From positions 1-64,000 of the forward strand of contig NZ_JAHRXF010000028.1 in the NCBI RefSeq assembly GCF_019104725.1: a stretch of DNA of 64,000 bases, written 5' to 3'. The notes under the pieces are model-generated. The model was not told the origin of the DNA. It did not search any database and saw only the letters and a list, made by a program, of their open reading frames with translations. Positions within the stretch are counted from its first letter, which is position 1. Every line of letters starts with the position of its first letter. This DNA comes from Streptomyces corallincola. GTDB taxonomy: Bacteria; Actinomycetota; Actinomycetes; Streptomycetales; Streptomycetaceae. A program made the position numbers and the translations under genes. Shown here in pieces: positions 42,153-49,193 of the stretch.

Positions 42153-42562
42153 CGCGCCTGCGGACTGCGCTCCTGGTCCGAGCCGGGCACCGGTTCGGCG
42201 GCGTCGCTTCCGAGCGCCACGATCCGGTTGCGCCCGTCCACATGCACCACGCTCGGCCGGAACGCCCTGGCCTCGGCGTCCTCAAACTGAGCGTAACTGA
42301 TGATGATCACAAGGTCTCCGGGATGCACCAGATGCGCGGCGGCACCGTTGATCCCGACCACCCCCGACCCCCGCTCGCCCTCGATGACGTACGTCTCCAG
42401 CCGCGCCCCGTTGGTCACATCCACGATGTGCACCAACTCCCCCGGCAACAGGTCGGCGGCATCAAGCAGTTCGGCATCAATCGTCACCGACCCCACGTAG
42501 TGCAGGTCGGCCTGGGTGACGGTGGCCCGGTGAATCTTGGACTTGAACAGGGTGCGCAGCAC
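42149..42562 (-). CDS. panD: aspartate 1-decarboxylase
   Basis: 137 residues from GTG 42562; this start gives the family N-terminus LRTLFKSKIHRATVT. The self-cleavage site is HYVGSVTID: cleavage between G24 and S25 generates the pyruvoyl group on the alpha chain. NGARLETYVIEGERGSG and GDLVIIISYAQFED are further hallmarks. It makes beta-alanine for pantothenate and coenzyme A. A C-terminal tail of about 20 residues extends beyond the core. A TAAGGT about 50 bases upstream of the start could be a -10 element. Confidence 0.96.
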   Translation of the reverse strand: MLRTLFKSKIHRATVTQADLHYVGSVTIDAELLDAADLLPGELVHIVDVTNGARLETYVIEGERGSGVVGINGAAAHLVHPGDLVIIISYAQFEDAEARAFRPSVVHVDGRNRIVALGSDAAEPVPGSDQERSPQAR

Positions 42563-42807
42563 GAAGGAACTCCCGAAGATCGGCTCCCTGCCCGCGTTCT
42601 CGCAGGTCAAGGGCTTTACGTCACCTTACAGGCGCGACCGGACCCCGGTGACGGCGCTCGGGGACGCGGCCCCGACGCGTTGTCCGGGGTCCGAGACGGA
42701 GCGGTCGTACGCGCCCGCCGCCCGGAAACGGGCCGTTCACCGCGCGGACGCCCTCGGGGAAACAAGCGGTTCCTAGCGTGTTGGCCCCCTGACCCGAAGG
42801 GCCGACC

Positions 42808-44499
42808 TTGAGCATCTCCGAGTCCCCAGAGACAGCGACGGCGCCGGAATCCGCCACCGGCGGGCCGACCGAAGAGACGACAACGCGGGCCACCACACAG
42901 GCGACCAGGGAAACCCTGGAGGACTACACCCTCCGTTTCGCGCCGCGCGGTTACCGGCGCTGGAAGCCCATGATCGTGGCCACCACCGCGCTGGGCGGCA
43001 TCGCGTACATGGCCGACTTCTCCATCGGTGCCGGTATCGGCCTGACGCACGGCACGGGCAACGCGCTCGTGGCGATCGCCGTCGCCGCCGTGGTCATCTT
43101 CGTCACGGGAATCCCGCTCGCGTACTACGGCGCCCGGTACAACATCGACCTGGACCTGATCACCCGCGGCTCCGGCTTCGGGTACTACGGCTCGGTCCTC
43201 ACCGGCGTGATCTTCGCCAGCTTCACCTTCATCTTCTTCGCCCTCGAAGGCTCGATCATGGCCCAGGGACTGAAGCTGGGCCTCGGACTCCCGCTGTGGC
43301 TGGGCTACTTGGTGTCCACGTTCATGGTGATCCCGCTGGTGATCTACGGCATGAAGGCGCTGAGCAAGCTCCAGGTGTGGACCACGCCGGTGTGGCTGCT
43401 GCTGATGGTCGCGCCGCTGGTGTACCTGATCTCCAAGGACCCCGGCACGGTCGGCCGCTTCCTCGGTTACGCGGGCACCGGCGGTGACGGGGGCGTCAAC
43501 ACCGCTTCCGTGCTGCTCGGCGCGGGCGTGTGTCTGTCCCTCATCGCGCAGATCGGCGAGCAGATCGACTACTTGAGGTTCATGCCGCCCAGGACCGAGG
43601 CCAACCGGCGCACTTGGTGGACCGCCGTCATCATGGCCGGTCCCGGCTGGGTGGTGCTCGGCGCGCTGAAGCAGGCCATCGGCGTCTTCCTCGCCGTGTA
43701 CATCCTGGCCGAGGTCGGCCCGGCCGCCGCGACGGAGCCCATCCAGCAGTTCCGGGGCGCCTTCGACGCGATGATGCCGTCCTGGCTGGTGGTCCCGCTG
43801 GCGGTGGTCCTCGTCGTCATCAGCCAGATCAAGATCAACGTCACGAACGCCTACTCCGGCTCGCTGGCCTGGACGAACTCCTTCACCCGTGTCACCCGGC
43901 ACTACCCCGGCCGCATGATCTTCGTGCTGGTCAACCTCGGCTTCGCGCTCGCCCTGATGGAGGCCGACATGTTCAGCTTCCTGAACGGCATCCTCGGCTT
44001 CTACTCGAACTGCGCCATCGCCTGGGTCGTCACCGTGGCCACGGACATCGGCGTCAACAAGTACCTGCTCGGACTCTCCCCGCTCCAGCCCGAGTTCCGC
44101 CGGGGCATGCTGCACGCCGTCAACCCGGTCGGCGTCGTCTCCTTCGTCGCCGCGTCCGGGCTCTCCATCGCCCTGTACTTCCACGCCCTGGGCGACGGGC
44201 TCCAGCCCTACTCCCCCGTGGCCGCCGCCGTGATCGCCTTCGTCCTGACCCCGCTGATGGCACTCGTCACCAAGGGCCGCTACTACCTGCGCCGCACCGA
44301 CGACGGCATCCCCGAGCCGCTGCTCGACGGTGAGGGCAACCCCAGCGGCCTCACCCTCACCTGCCACGTCTGCCACCAGTCCTACGAGCGCCCCGACCTC
44401 GCCGCCTGCCGGACCCACGACGCCGTCGTGTGCTCCCTGTGCCTAAGCACCGACAAAACCGGCGCCCACGTGCTCCCCGCCCAGGCACCGACCGGCTGA
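42808..44499 (+). CDS. NCS1-type purine-cytosine permease with C-terminal zinc ribbon
   Basis: 563 residues from TTG 42808 with GAAGGG seven bases upstream. A Thr/Glu-rich N-terminal tail (about 1-38) precedes the transporter core of about 12 membrane segments (about 50-495). Landmarks are YTLRFAPRGYRRWKP, SGFGYYGSVLTGVIF and INVTNAYSGSLAWTNSFTR. It likely imports a nucleobase or related heterocycle with H+ or Na+. After the last helix is a cytoplasmic tail with Cys/His pairs: CHVCHQSYERPDLAAC, RTHDAVVCSLC. This could bind zinc and is absent from typical NCS1 proteins such as CodB. A 20-base terminator stem follows. Confidence 0.87.
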   Translation: MSISESPETATAPESATGGPTEETTTRATTQATRETLEDYTLRFAPRGYRRWKPMIVATTALGGIAYMADFSIGAGIGLTHGTGNALVAIAVAAVVIFVTGIPLAYYGARYNIDLDLITRGSGFGYYGSVLTGVIFASFTFIFFALEGSIMAQGLKLGLGLPLWLGYLVSTFMVIPLVIYGMKALSKLQVWTTPVWLLLMVAPLVYLISKDPGTVGRFLGYAGTGGDGGVNTASVLLGAGVCLSLIAQIGEQIDYLRFMPPRTEANRRTWWTAVIMAGPGWVVLGALKQAIGVFLAVYILAEVGPAAATEPIQQFRGAFDAMMPSWLVVPLAVVLVVISQIKINVTNAYSGSLAWTNSFTRVTRHYPGRMIFVLVNLGFALALMEADMFSFLNGILGFYSNCAIAWVVTVATDIGVNKYLLGLSPLQPEFRRGMLHAVNPVGVVSFVAASGLSIALYFHALGDGLQPYSPVAAAVIAFVLTPLMALVTKGRYYLRRTDDGIPEPLLDGEGNPSGLTLTCHVCHQSYERPDLAACRTHDAVVCSLCLSTDKTGAHVLPAQAPTG

Positions 44500-44511
44500 A
44501 CCCGCACCCCA

Positions 44512-44559
44512 GGCGCACCCGGACGGCACCCGTATGGCCGGGTGCCGTCCGGGTGCGCC
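44512..44559. terminator. 20-base perfect stem between convergent genes
   Basis: 44512-44531 (starting GGCGCACCCG) pairs exactly with 44540-44559 across an 8-base loop. It lies 12 bases after the permease stop and 4 bases after the stop of the minus-strand 44564 gene, so it serves both directions. Confidence 0.85.
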
Positions 44560-44563
44560 TCTC

Positions 44564-44806
44564 CTACTCCACGCAGGGGTCCTCCTGCGCACAGCGCACC
44601 GCCCGCTGCACCGCCCGCTCCACGTGGTGGCCGTCGGCGCCGGTCCGCTCGGCGTACGCCGTGACCGCCTCCCGGTAGGCACCCACGGCTTCCCGCCAGC
44701 GGCGGGCCTGTGCGTCGTACGCCGCACCCGTCAGACCGGCGAGGCGGGCCCGCTCTTCCTCGGCCAGCCGCTCGCGTACGAGCAGTTCTTCGGGAATCTC
44801 CGACAT
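44564..44806 (-). CDS. hypothetical 80-residue helical protein
   Basis: 80 residues from ATG 44806; a GAGGA lies directly before the start with almost no spacing, so expression may be weak or the start slightly different. The sequence is highly charged and predicted helical, with heptad-like Leu/Ala/Arg/Glu (EELLVRERLAEEERARLAGL, WREAVGAYREAVTAYAERTG), and two Cys near the end. No membrane helix. I do not recognise a family. Confidence 0.6.
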   Translation of the reverse strand: MSEIPEELLVRERLAEEERARLAGLTGAAYDAQARRWREAVGAYREAVTAYAERTGADGHHVERAVQRAVRCAQEDPCVE

Positions 44807-45119
44807 TCCTCGATGTTACGGCGCCCGCGGGACGGGGGCGCTCCGAAGCGGCCGTCGCCCACGGCGGGTGCCGGAGAAGCGCGGACCGCGGCGAGGCCGA
44901 CGCGGGGGGGCGCACGCGTCGCGTACGCGGGTGACGCGCGCCACACCGTTCACGGCTCCGCGCACCTGGCCGGATCGCCTCGCCTCCCGCGCGATCGGCT
45001 ATAGCGGGATATTGCCGATTGACCCCTGCGACGGTTCAACTTCGGCCAGGACTGGCCTTTTTGAGACATGGAAAGATCAATAATCTGCTCAATGACGCAG
45101 GCATCTACCAAGGAGTTCC
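44807..45119 (+). promoter_or_regulatory. P450 upstream region with a terminator-like hairpin (45044-45062)
   Basis: 313 bases without a gene. The last 120 are A/T-rich. At 45044-45062 GGCCA, a GGAC loop, TGGCC and TTTTT form a short stem followed by five T residues on the plus strand, a classic intrinsic terminator shape. It lies 58 bases before the P450 GTG with no plus-strand gene between it and the previous terminator at 44512. It may be an attenuator in the P450 leader. An AAGGAG at 45110-45115 is the P450 ribosome binding site. Confidence 0.45.
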
Positions 45120-46343
45120 GTGTCCACTGCCCAGCTTCCCGACATCCTGTCCCCCGAGTTCGCGGCGAACCCGTACCCGGTGTACGCCCGGATGAGGGCG
45201 GAAGAACCTCTCATCTGGCATGAAGGCATGCAGAGTTGGATCGTCTCCCGCTACGAGGACGTCGAGCGGGTCTTCAAGGACAAGCGGTCCGAGTTCACCA
45301 CCGAGAACTACGACTGGCAGCTCGAACCGGTCCACGGCAAGACCATCCTCCAGATGAGCGGCCGTGAGCACTCGGTGCGCCGCGCGCTGGTCGCGCCCGC
45401 CTTCCGGGGCAGCGAGCTGCAGGAGAAGTTCCTCCCGGTGATCGAGCACAACTCGCGCGAACTCATCGACGCCTTCCGGCAGTCCGGCTCCGCCGACATC
45501 GTCGGGGACTACGCCACCCGGTTCCCGGTCAACGTGATCGCGGACATGCTGGGCCTGGACAAGGCCGACCACGCCCGTTTCCACGGCTGGTACACGGCCG
45601 TCATCGCCTTCCTCGGCAACCTCTCCGGGGACGCCGAGGTGACGGCGGCGGGCGAGCGCACCCGCGTGGAGTTCGCGGAGTACATGATCCCGATCATCCG
45701 CGAGCGCCGCGACCACCCGGGCGACGACCTGCTCTCCGCGCTGTGCGCCGCCGAGGTGGACGGTGTCCGGATGAGCGACGAGGACATCAAGGCGTTCTGC
45801 AGCCTGCTGCTCGCGGCCGGTGGCGAGACCACGGACAAGGCGATAGCCAGCATCTTCGCCAACCTCCTCATGAACCCGGAGCAGTTGGCGGCGGTCCGCG
45901 CCGACCGGAGCCTGATCCCGGCCGCCTTCGCGGAGACCCTGCGCCACACCCCGCCGGTGCACATGATCATGCGGCAGACCGCGAACGAGGTGGAGTTCAG
46001 CGGCGGCACGGTCCCGGCCGGGGCCACCGTCACCTGTCTGATCGGCTCGGCCAACCGTGACGAGCGCCGCTACGCCGAGCCGGACCGGTTCGACATCTTC
46101 CGCTCCGACCTCACCACCACCTCGGCGTTCTCCGCCGCCGCCGACCACCTGGCCTTCGCGCTCGGCCGGCACTTCTGCGTCGGCGCGCTGCTGGCCAAGG
46201 CGGAGGTGGAGACCGGTGTGAACCAACTCCTCGACGCCATGCCGGACATGCGGCTCGCGGACGGCTTCGACCCGGTGGAGCAGGGCGTGTTCACCCGCGG
46301 CCCGCAGACCCTGCCGGTGGTCTTCACCCCGGTCGGCGCCTGA
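45120..46343 (+). CDS. cytochrome P450
   Basis: 407 residues from GTG 45120. Complete P450 hallmarks: I-helix AAGGETTDK (232-240), K-helix ExxR as ETLR (E272, R275) and the haem loop FALGRHFCVG with Cys ligand C353. No membrane anchor, so a soluble class I enzyme that needs ferredoxin partners, none of which is adjacent. The substrate is unknown. It converges on the conservon P450 at 46446-47705; in S. coelicolor some conservons likewise carry a second P450 next to a CYP157. I cannot assign the CYP family by eye. Confidence 0.94.
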   Translation: MSTAQLPDILSPEFAANPYPVYARMRAEEPLIWHEGMQSWIVSRYEDVERVFKDKRSEFTTENYDWQLEPVHGKTILQMSGREHSVRRALVAPAFRGSELQEKFLPVIEHNSRELIDAFRQSGSADIVGDYATRFPVNVIADMLGLDKADHARFHGWYTAVIAFLGNLSGDAEVTAAGERTRVEFAEYMIPIIRERRDHPGDDLLSALCAAEVDGVRMSDEDIKAFCSLLLAAGGETTDKAIASIFANLLMNPEQLAAVRADRSLIPAAFAETLRHTPPVHMIMRQTANEVEFSGGTVPAGATVTCLIGSANRDERRYAEPDRFDIFRSDLTTTSAFSAAADHLAFALGRHFCVGALLAKAEVETGVNQLLDAMPDMRLADGFDPVEQGVFTRGPQTLPVVFTPVGA

Positions 46344-46349
46344 CCGCAC

Positions 46350-46391
46350 GGCCGACCGGCATCCCCCTCCGGCCGACCGGCATCCCTCTCC
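46350..46391. repeat. 21-base tandem direct repeat between convergent P450 genes
   Basis: 46350-46370 and 46371-46391 are identical except for one base. Each begins GGCCGACCGGCATCCC. The repeat abuts the terminator hairpin in the 102-base gap between the two P450 genes. Confidence 0.8.
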
Positions 46392-46423
46392 GGGCGCCCG
46401 GCTCCCCCGTACGGGCGCCCGGA
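46389..46423. terminator. shared terminator of the convergent P450 genes
   Basis: A 12-base stem TCCGGGCGCCCG (46389-46400) with 46412-46423 and an 11-base loop. It lies 46 bases from the plus-strand stop and 23 bases from the minus-strand stop. Confidence 0.7.
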
Positions 46424-46445
46424 AGGACACAGCACGCCGTCGTGC

Positions 46446-47705
46446 CTACCGCATCGTCGGGGTGAACCGCACCGGCAGCCCGTTCAGCCCCCGCATCCAG
46501 ATGGACGGCCGCCAGCTCAACTCCTCCGGTTCCACGTCGAGTACGAGGTCGGGCAGTTGCTCCTGGAGCGTCTCCACCGCCGTGCGCGCCATCACGTCCG
46601 CGAGCAGCGGGGCCGGGTACGGGCAGCGGTGCTCGCCGTTGCTGAACGACAGGTGCGCGGAGTTCTCCGCGCCGATGTACGACTCCGGCCAGATCTGCGG
46701 GTCGGTGTTGGCCGCCGCCAGCCCGAGGACGACGCAGTCGCCCTCGCGGATGAGCCGTCCGCCGAGCTGGGTGTCACGGACCGCCCAGCGCCCGATGAAG
46801 TTCTGGGTCGGGGTGTCCAGCCACAGCACCTCGTTGAGGGCGTCCCCGACGCTGACCCGGCCGCCGGAGACGTTCACCGCGAACCGCTCGTCGGTGAGGA
46901 GCAGCCGCAGCGTGTTGCCGATCCAGTTGGCGGTGGGCTGCTGGGCGGCGGCGATGACGGAGATCAGGTCCTGCACGATCTCCTCGTCGCTGAGCCCGGC
47001 CGGGTCCAGCAGCATGCGGGAGGTGACGTCGGAACCCGGGTCCTCCCGCTTCTCCTTCACCAGCTGCATGATGCGGGCGCCCACCCTGCCGTAGGCGGCC
47101 ACCGGGTCGTCGCCCTCGCCCGCGTCCAGGGAGATCCTGAGGTCGTCCACCAGGTGCTCGGTGTCCTCGCCGCCCGCGGGCATGCCGCACATCCACAGCA
47201 CCCCGCGCGCGGGCAGGGCGTGCGCGTACATGCTCATCAGCTCGGCCCGGCCGCCGCCGGAGAACGCCGAGATGAGCTGGTGGGCGATCTCCTGGCACTC
47301 GCGGGCCAGCTCGAACTGGTCCACGCCCTCCAGCGCCTGGGTGATCACGCCCTGGCGGCGCTGGTGTTCGGCGCCCTCGGTGAACAGCACCGAGGGCTGG
47401 TGGCCGACGTAGGGCATGAGGGGCCAGTCGGCAGGGATGTTCGGCCACTGGTTCCAGCGGCGGGAGTCGCGCGCGAACAGCTCGTCGTGGGTGGTGACGT
47501 AGCCGACCTCGGGGTAGCCGAGGACCAGCCAGGCGGGGATGCCGCCGTCGAGCAGCACCGGGGCGACCGCGCCGTGCTCGCGGCGCATCGTGCGGTACAG
47601 CTGGGACGGCGTCCGCTGGTATTCGAGCCCCGCCAGGTGGACGGCGTTCGCGTGCGCGGGGCAGCCGGGCGGCGGCGTGCTCGGGGCGTCGGTGGTGTCG
47701 CTCAC
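46446..47705 (-). CDS. conservon cytochrome P450 (CvnE, CYP157-like), lacking the ExxR Arg
   Basis: 419 residues from GTG 47705, overlapping the cvnD stop by four bases. The haem loop is SFSNGEHRCPYP with ligand C361. The K-helix motif reads EVLW (E292-W295), so the Arg of ExxR is missing. The I-helix has AAAQQPTAN without the usual acid-Thr pair. The CYP157 family is documented as lacking ExxR, and its members sit in Streptomyces conservons. No redox partner is adjacent. It may serve the conservon signalling complex rather than a biosynthetic pathway, but that is inference. Confidence 0.92.
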   Translation of the reverse strand: MSDTTDAPSTPPPGCPAHANAVHLAGLEYQRTPSQLYRTMRREHGAVAPVLLDGGIPAWLVLGYPEVGYVTTHDELFARDSRRWNQWPNIPADWPLMPYVGHQPSVLFTEGAEHQRRQGVITQALEGVDQFELARECQEIAHQLISAFSGGGRAELMSMYAHALPARGVLWMCGMPAGGEDTEHLVDDLRISLDAGEGDDPVAAYGRVGARIMQLVKEKREDPGSDVTSRMLLDPAGLSDEEIVQDLISVIAAAQQPTANWIGNTLRLLLTDERFAVNVSGGRVSVGDALNEVLWLDTPTQNFIGRWAVRDTQLGGRLIREGDCVVLGLAAANTDPQIWPESYIGAENSAHLSFSNGEHRCPYPAPLLADVMARTAVETLQEQLPDLVLDVEPEELSWRPSIWMRGLNGLPVRFTPTMR

Positions 47706-48319
47706 GGGGTCCCCTCCTGGGCCAGCGCCATCGTGTAGAGGTGGTCCACGAGGGAGACGAGGACGTCCTTGCACGACGACCGGACGCGCGCGTCGCAATC
47801 GATCATGGGCACGTGCTCGCCCAGGGCGAGCGCCTGGCGGATCTCCTCCAGCGTGAACCGGTCGGTGTCGTCGTCGAAGCGGTTGACGGCGACCACGAAC
47901 GGCGTGTTGTGGTGTTCGAGCCGGTCTATCGCGTACCAGGAGTCCTGCATACGGCGGGTGTCCACCAGGACGACCGCGCCGAGGGTGCCGGAGAACAGCC
48001 GGTCCCACAGGAACCAGAACCGCTCCTGGCCGGGCGCGCCGAACAGGTACAGCACCATGCGCTCGTTGAGGCTGATCCGGCCGAAGTCGAAGGCGACGGT
48101 GGTGGTGGTCTTGCGTTCCACCCCGGCCGTCTCGTCGATGCCCGCTCCGGCCTGGGTCATCACCTCTTCGGTGTTCAGCGGCCGGATCTCGCTGACCGAC
48201 CGGACCAGGGTGGTCTTGCCGACACCGAAGCCGCCCACGACGACGATCTTGAGGCCGGTCTCGGCGTCGTCGGCCAGCGGCGTCCGCCGGGCGGGCAGCT
48301 CAGAGGTTGCGGAGCCCAT
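47702..48319 (-). CDS. conservon GTPase CvnD
   Basis: 205 residues. Small Ras-like GTPase: Walker A VGGFGVGKTT (28-37), switch region TTTTVAFDFGRI, G3-like LYLFGAPGQERF and NRFD in place of NKxD. The polar N-terminal tail of about 20 residues lacks a lipid site. In conservon Cvn9 (Rar) of S. coelicolor the four proteins form a membrane-associated, G-protein-like complex that affects aerial growth and antibiotic production. It overlaps cvnC by 20 bases and cvnE by 4. Confidence 0.95.
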   Translation of the reverse strand: MGSATSELPARRTPLADDAETGLKIVVVGGFGVGKTTLVRSVSEIRPLNTEEVMTQAGAGIDETAGVERKTTTTVAFDFGRISLNERMVLYLFGAPGQERFWFLWDRLFSGTLGAVVLVDTRRMQDSWYAIDRLEHHNTPFVVAVNRFDDDTDRFTLEEIRQALALGEHVPMIDCDARVRSSCKDVLVSLVDHLYTMALAQEGTP

Positions 48320-48656
48320 GAAGCACCTCCTGGAGCAGGGCGGTTTCGGGGAGCCCGGCGACCGAGCGGGCCGCGCGGGGGTGGCGGGCGCTGATCTGCC
48401 CCATGTCGTGCAGATCGCCCAGCAGGATGCGGACGACGGTGATGGGCAGCTTCAGCTCGGCCGCGACCTCGACCAGCGCCGTGGGGTGGCGGCAGATCTC
48501 CAGGATGCGGACGTGCTCGGACTGCATACCGGCGGTGGGCTCGCACTCGCTGACGATGAGCGTCACCAGATCGAACGCGTCGTCGGCGTCGGTCCGTCCG
48601 CCCGTGACCATGTAGAGCCGGTCCGGATCACCGATGTCCACCGGTCCGCGGGTCAC
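48300..48656 (-). CDS. conservon protein CvnC (DUF742)
   Basis: 118 residues from GTG 48656. DUF742 pattern: DPDRLYMVTGGRTD at the start, then EHVRILEICRHPTALVEVAAEL, with a winged-helix-like LPITVVRILLGDLHDMGQI, and the LLQEVLHGLRNL end typical of the family. The start overlaps the cvnB stop by four bases. Its biochemical role in the CvnA-D complex is unknown. Confidence 0.95.
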   Translation of the reverse strand: MTRGPVDIGDPDRLYMVTGGRTDADDAFDLVTLIVSECEPTAGMQSEHVRILEICRHPTALVEVAAELKLPITVVRILLGDLHDMGQISARHPRAARSVAGLPETALLQEVLHGLRNL

Positions 48657-49072
48657 GCGGAGGCACCCCGGCCGATCGGGGCGCGGGGCTCGGCCCGCAG
48701 GTGGTCCCCGATCTGCTCGACGAGTTCGGTCATCTGGTGGCCGACCACGCCCGGATCGGCGCTCTCCTGCGCGATGACCGCGAGGTGCGCGCCCTCACCG
48801 GCCTCCACGATGAACAGCAGTCCGCCGTGGAACTCGGTCATGGAGTGCCGTACTCCGCCGGAGCCGTCGCCGAACTCGGCGGAGGCGCCCTGGGAGAGCG
48901 CCTGGATGCCGGAGCAGATGGCGGCGAGCTGGTCGGCCTGATCGACGGTCATGTGCTCGGTCCAGCACAGCTTGAGCCCGTCGCGGGAGAGCACGAGGGC
49001 GTGGCGGGTGCCCGGCGTGCGCTCCAGCAGGTTCGTCAGAAGCCAGGTGAGGCTGTTGTCGGTGGTCTCCAT
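48653..49072 (-). CDS. conservon roadblock/LC7 protein CvnB
   Basis: 139 residues from ATG 49072; no strong ribosome binding site is visible, and the open frame extends 39 codons upstream without family similarity. A roadblock/LC7 domain fills the protein: LTWLLTNLLERTPGTRHALVLSRDGL, LAAICSGIQALSQGA, and the C-terminal VVGHQMTELVEQIG. In the family this domain regulates the partner GTPase, here CvnD. 121 bases separate it from cvnA. Confidence 0.93.
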   Translation of the reverse strand: METTDNSLTWLLTNLLERTPGTRHALVLSRDGLKLCWTEHMTVDQADQLAAICSGIQALSQGASAEFGDGSGGVRHSMTEFHGGLLFIVEAGEGAHLAVIAQESADPGVVGHQMTELVEQIGDHLRAEPRAPIGRGASA

Positions 49073-49193
49073 GCCGGGTGGGAGCGGGTGACGACCGCGT
49101 GGGTCACCCGGCCCCTTCCTCCAATCAAACGACGTGCGGGGATTCGGTACGAGGGGGTGGTGGGCGGCGCCCCGGCGGGTCCGGGGCACGCCC

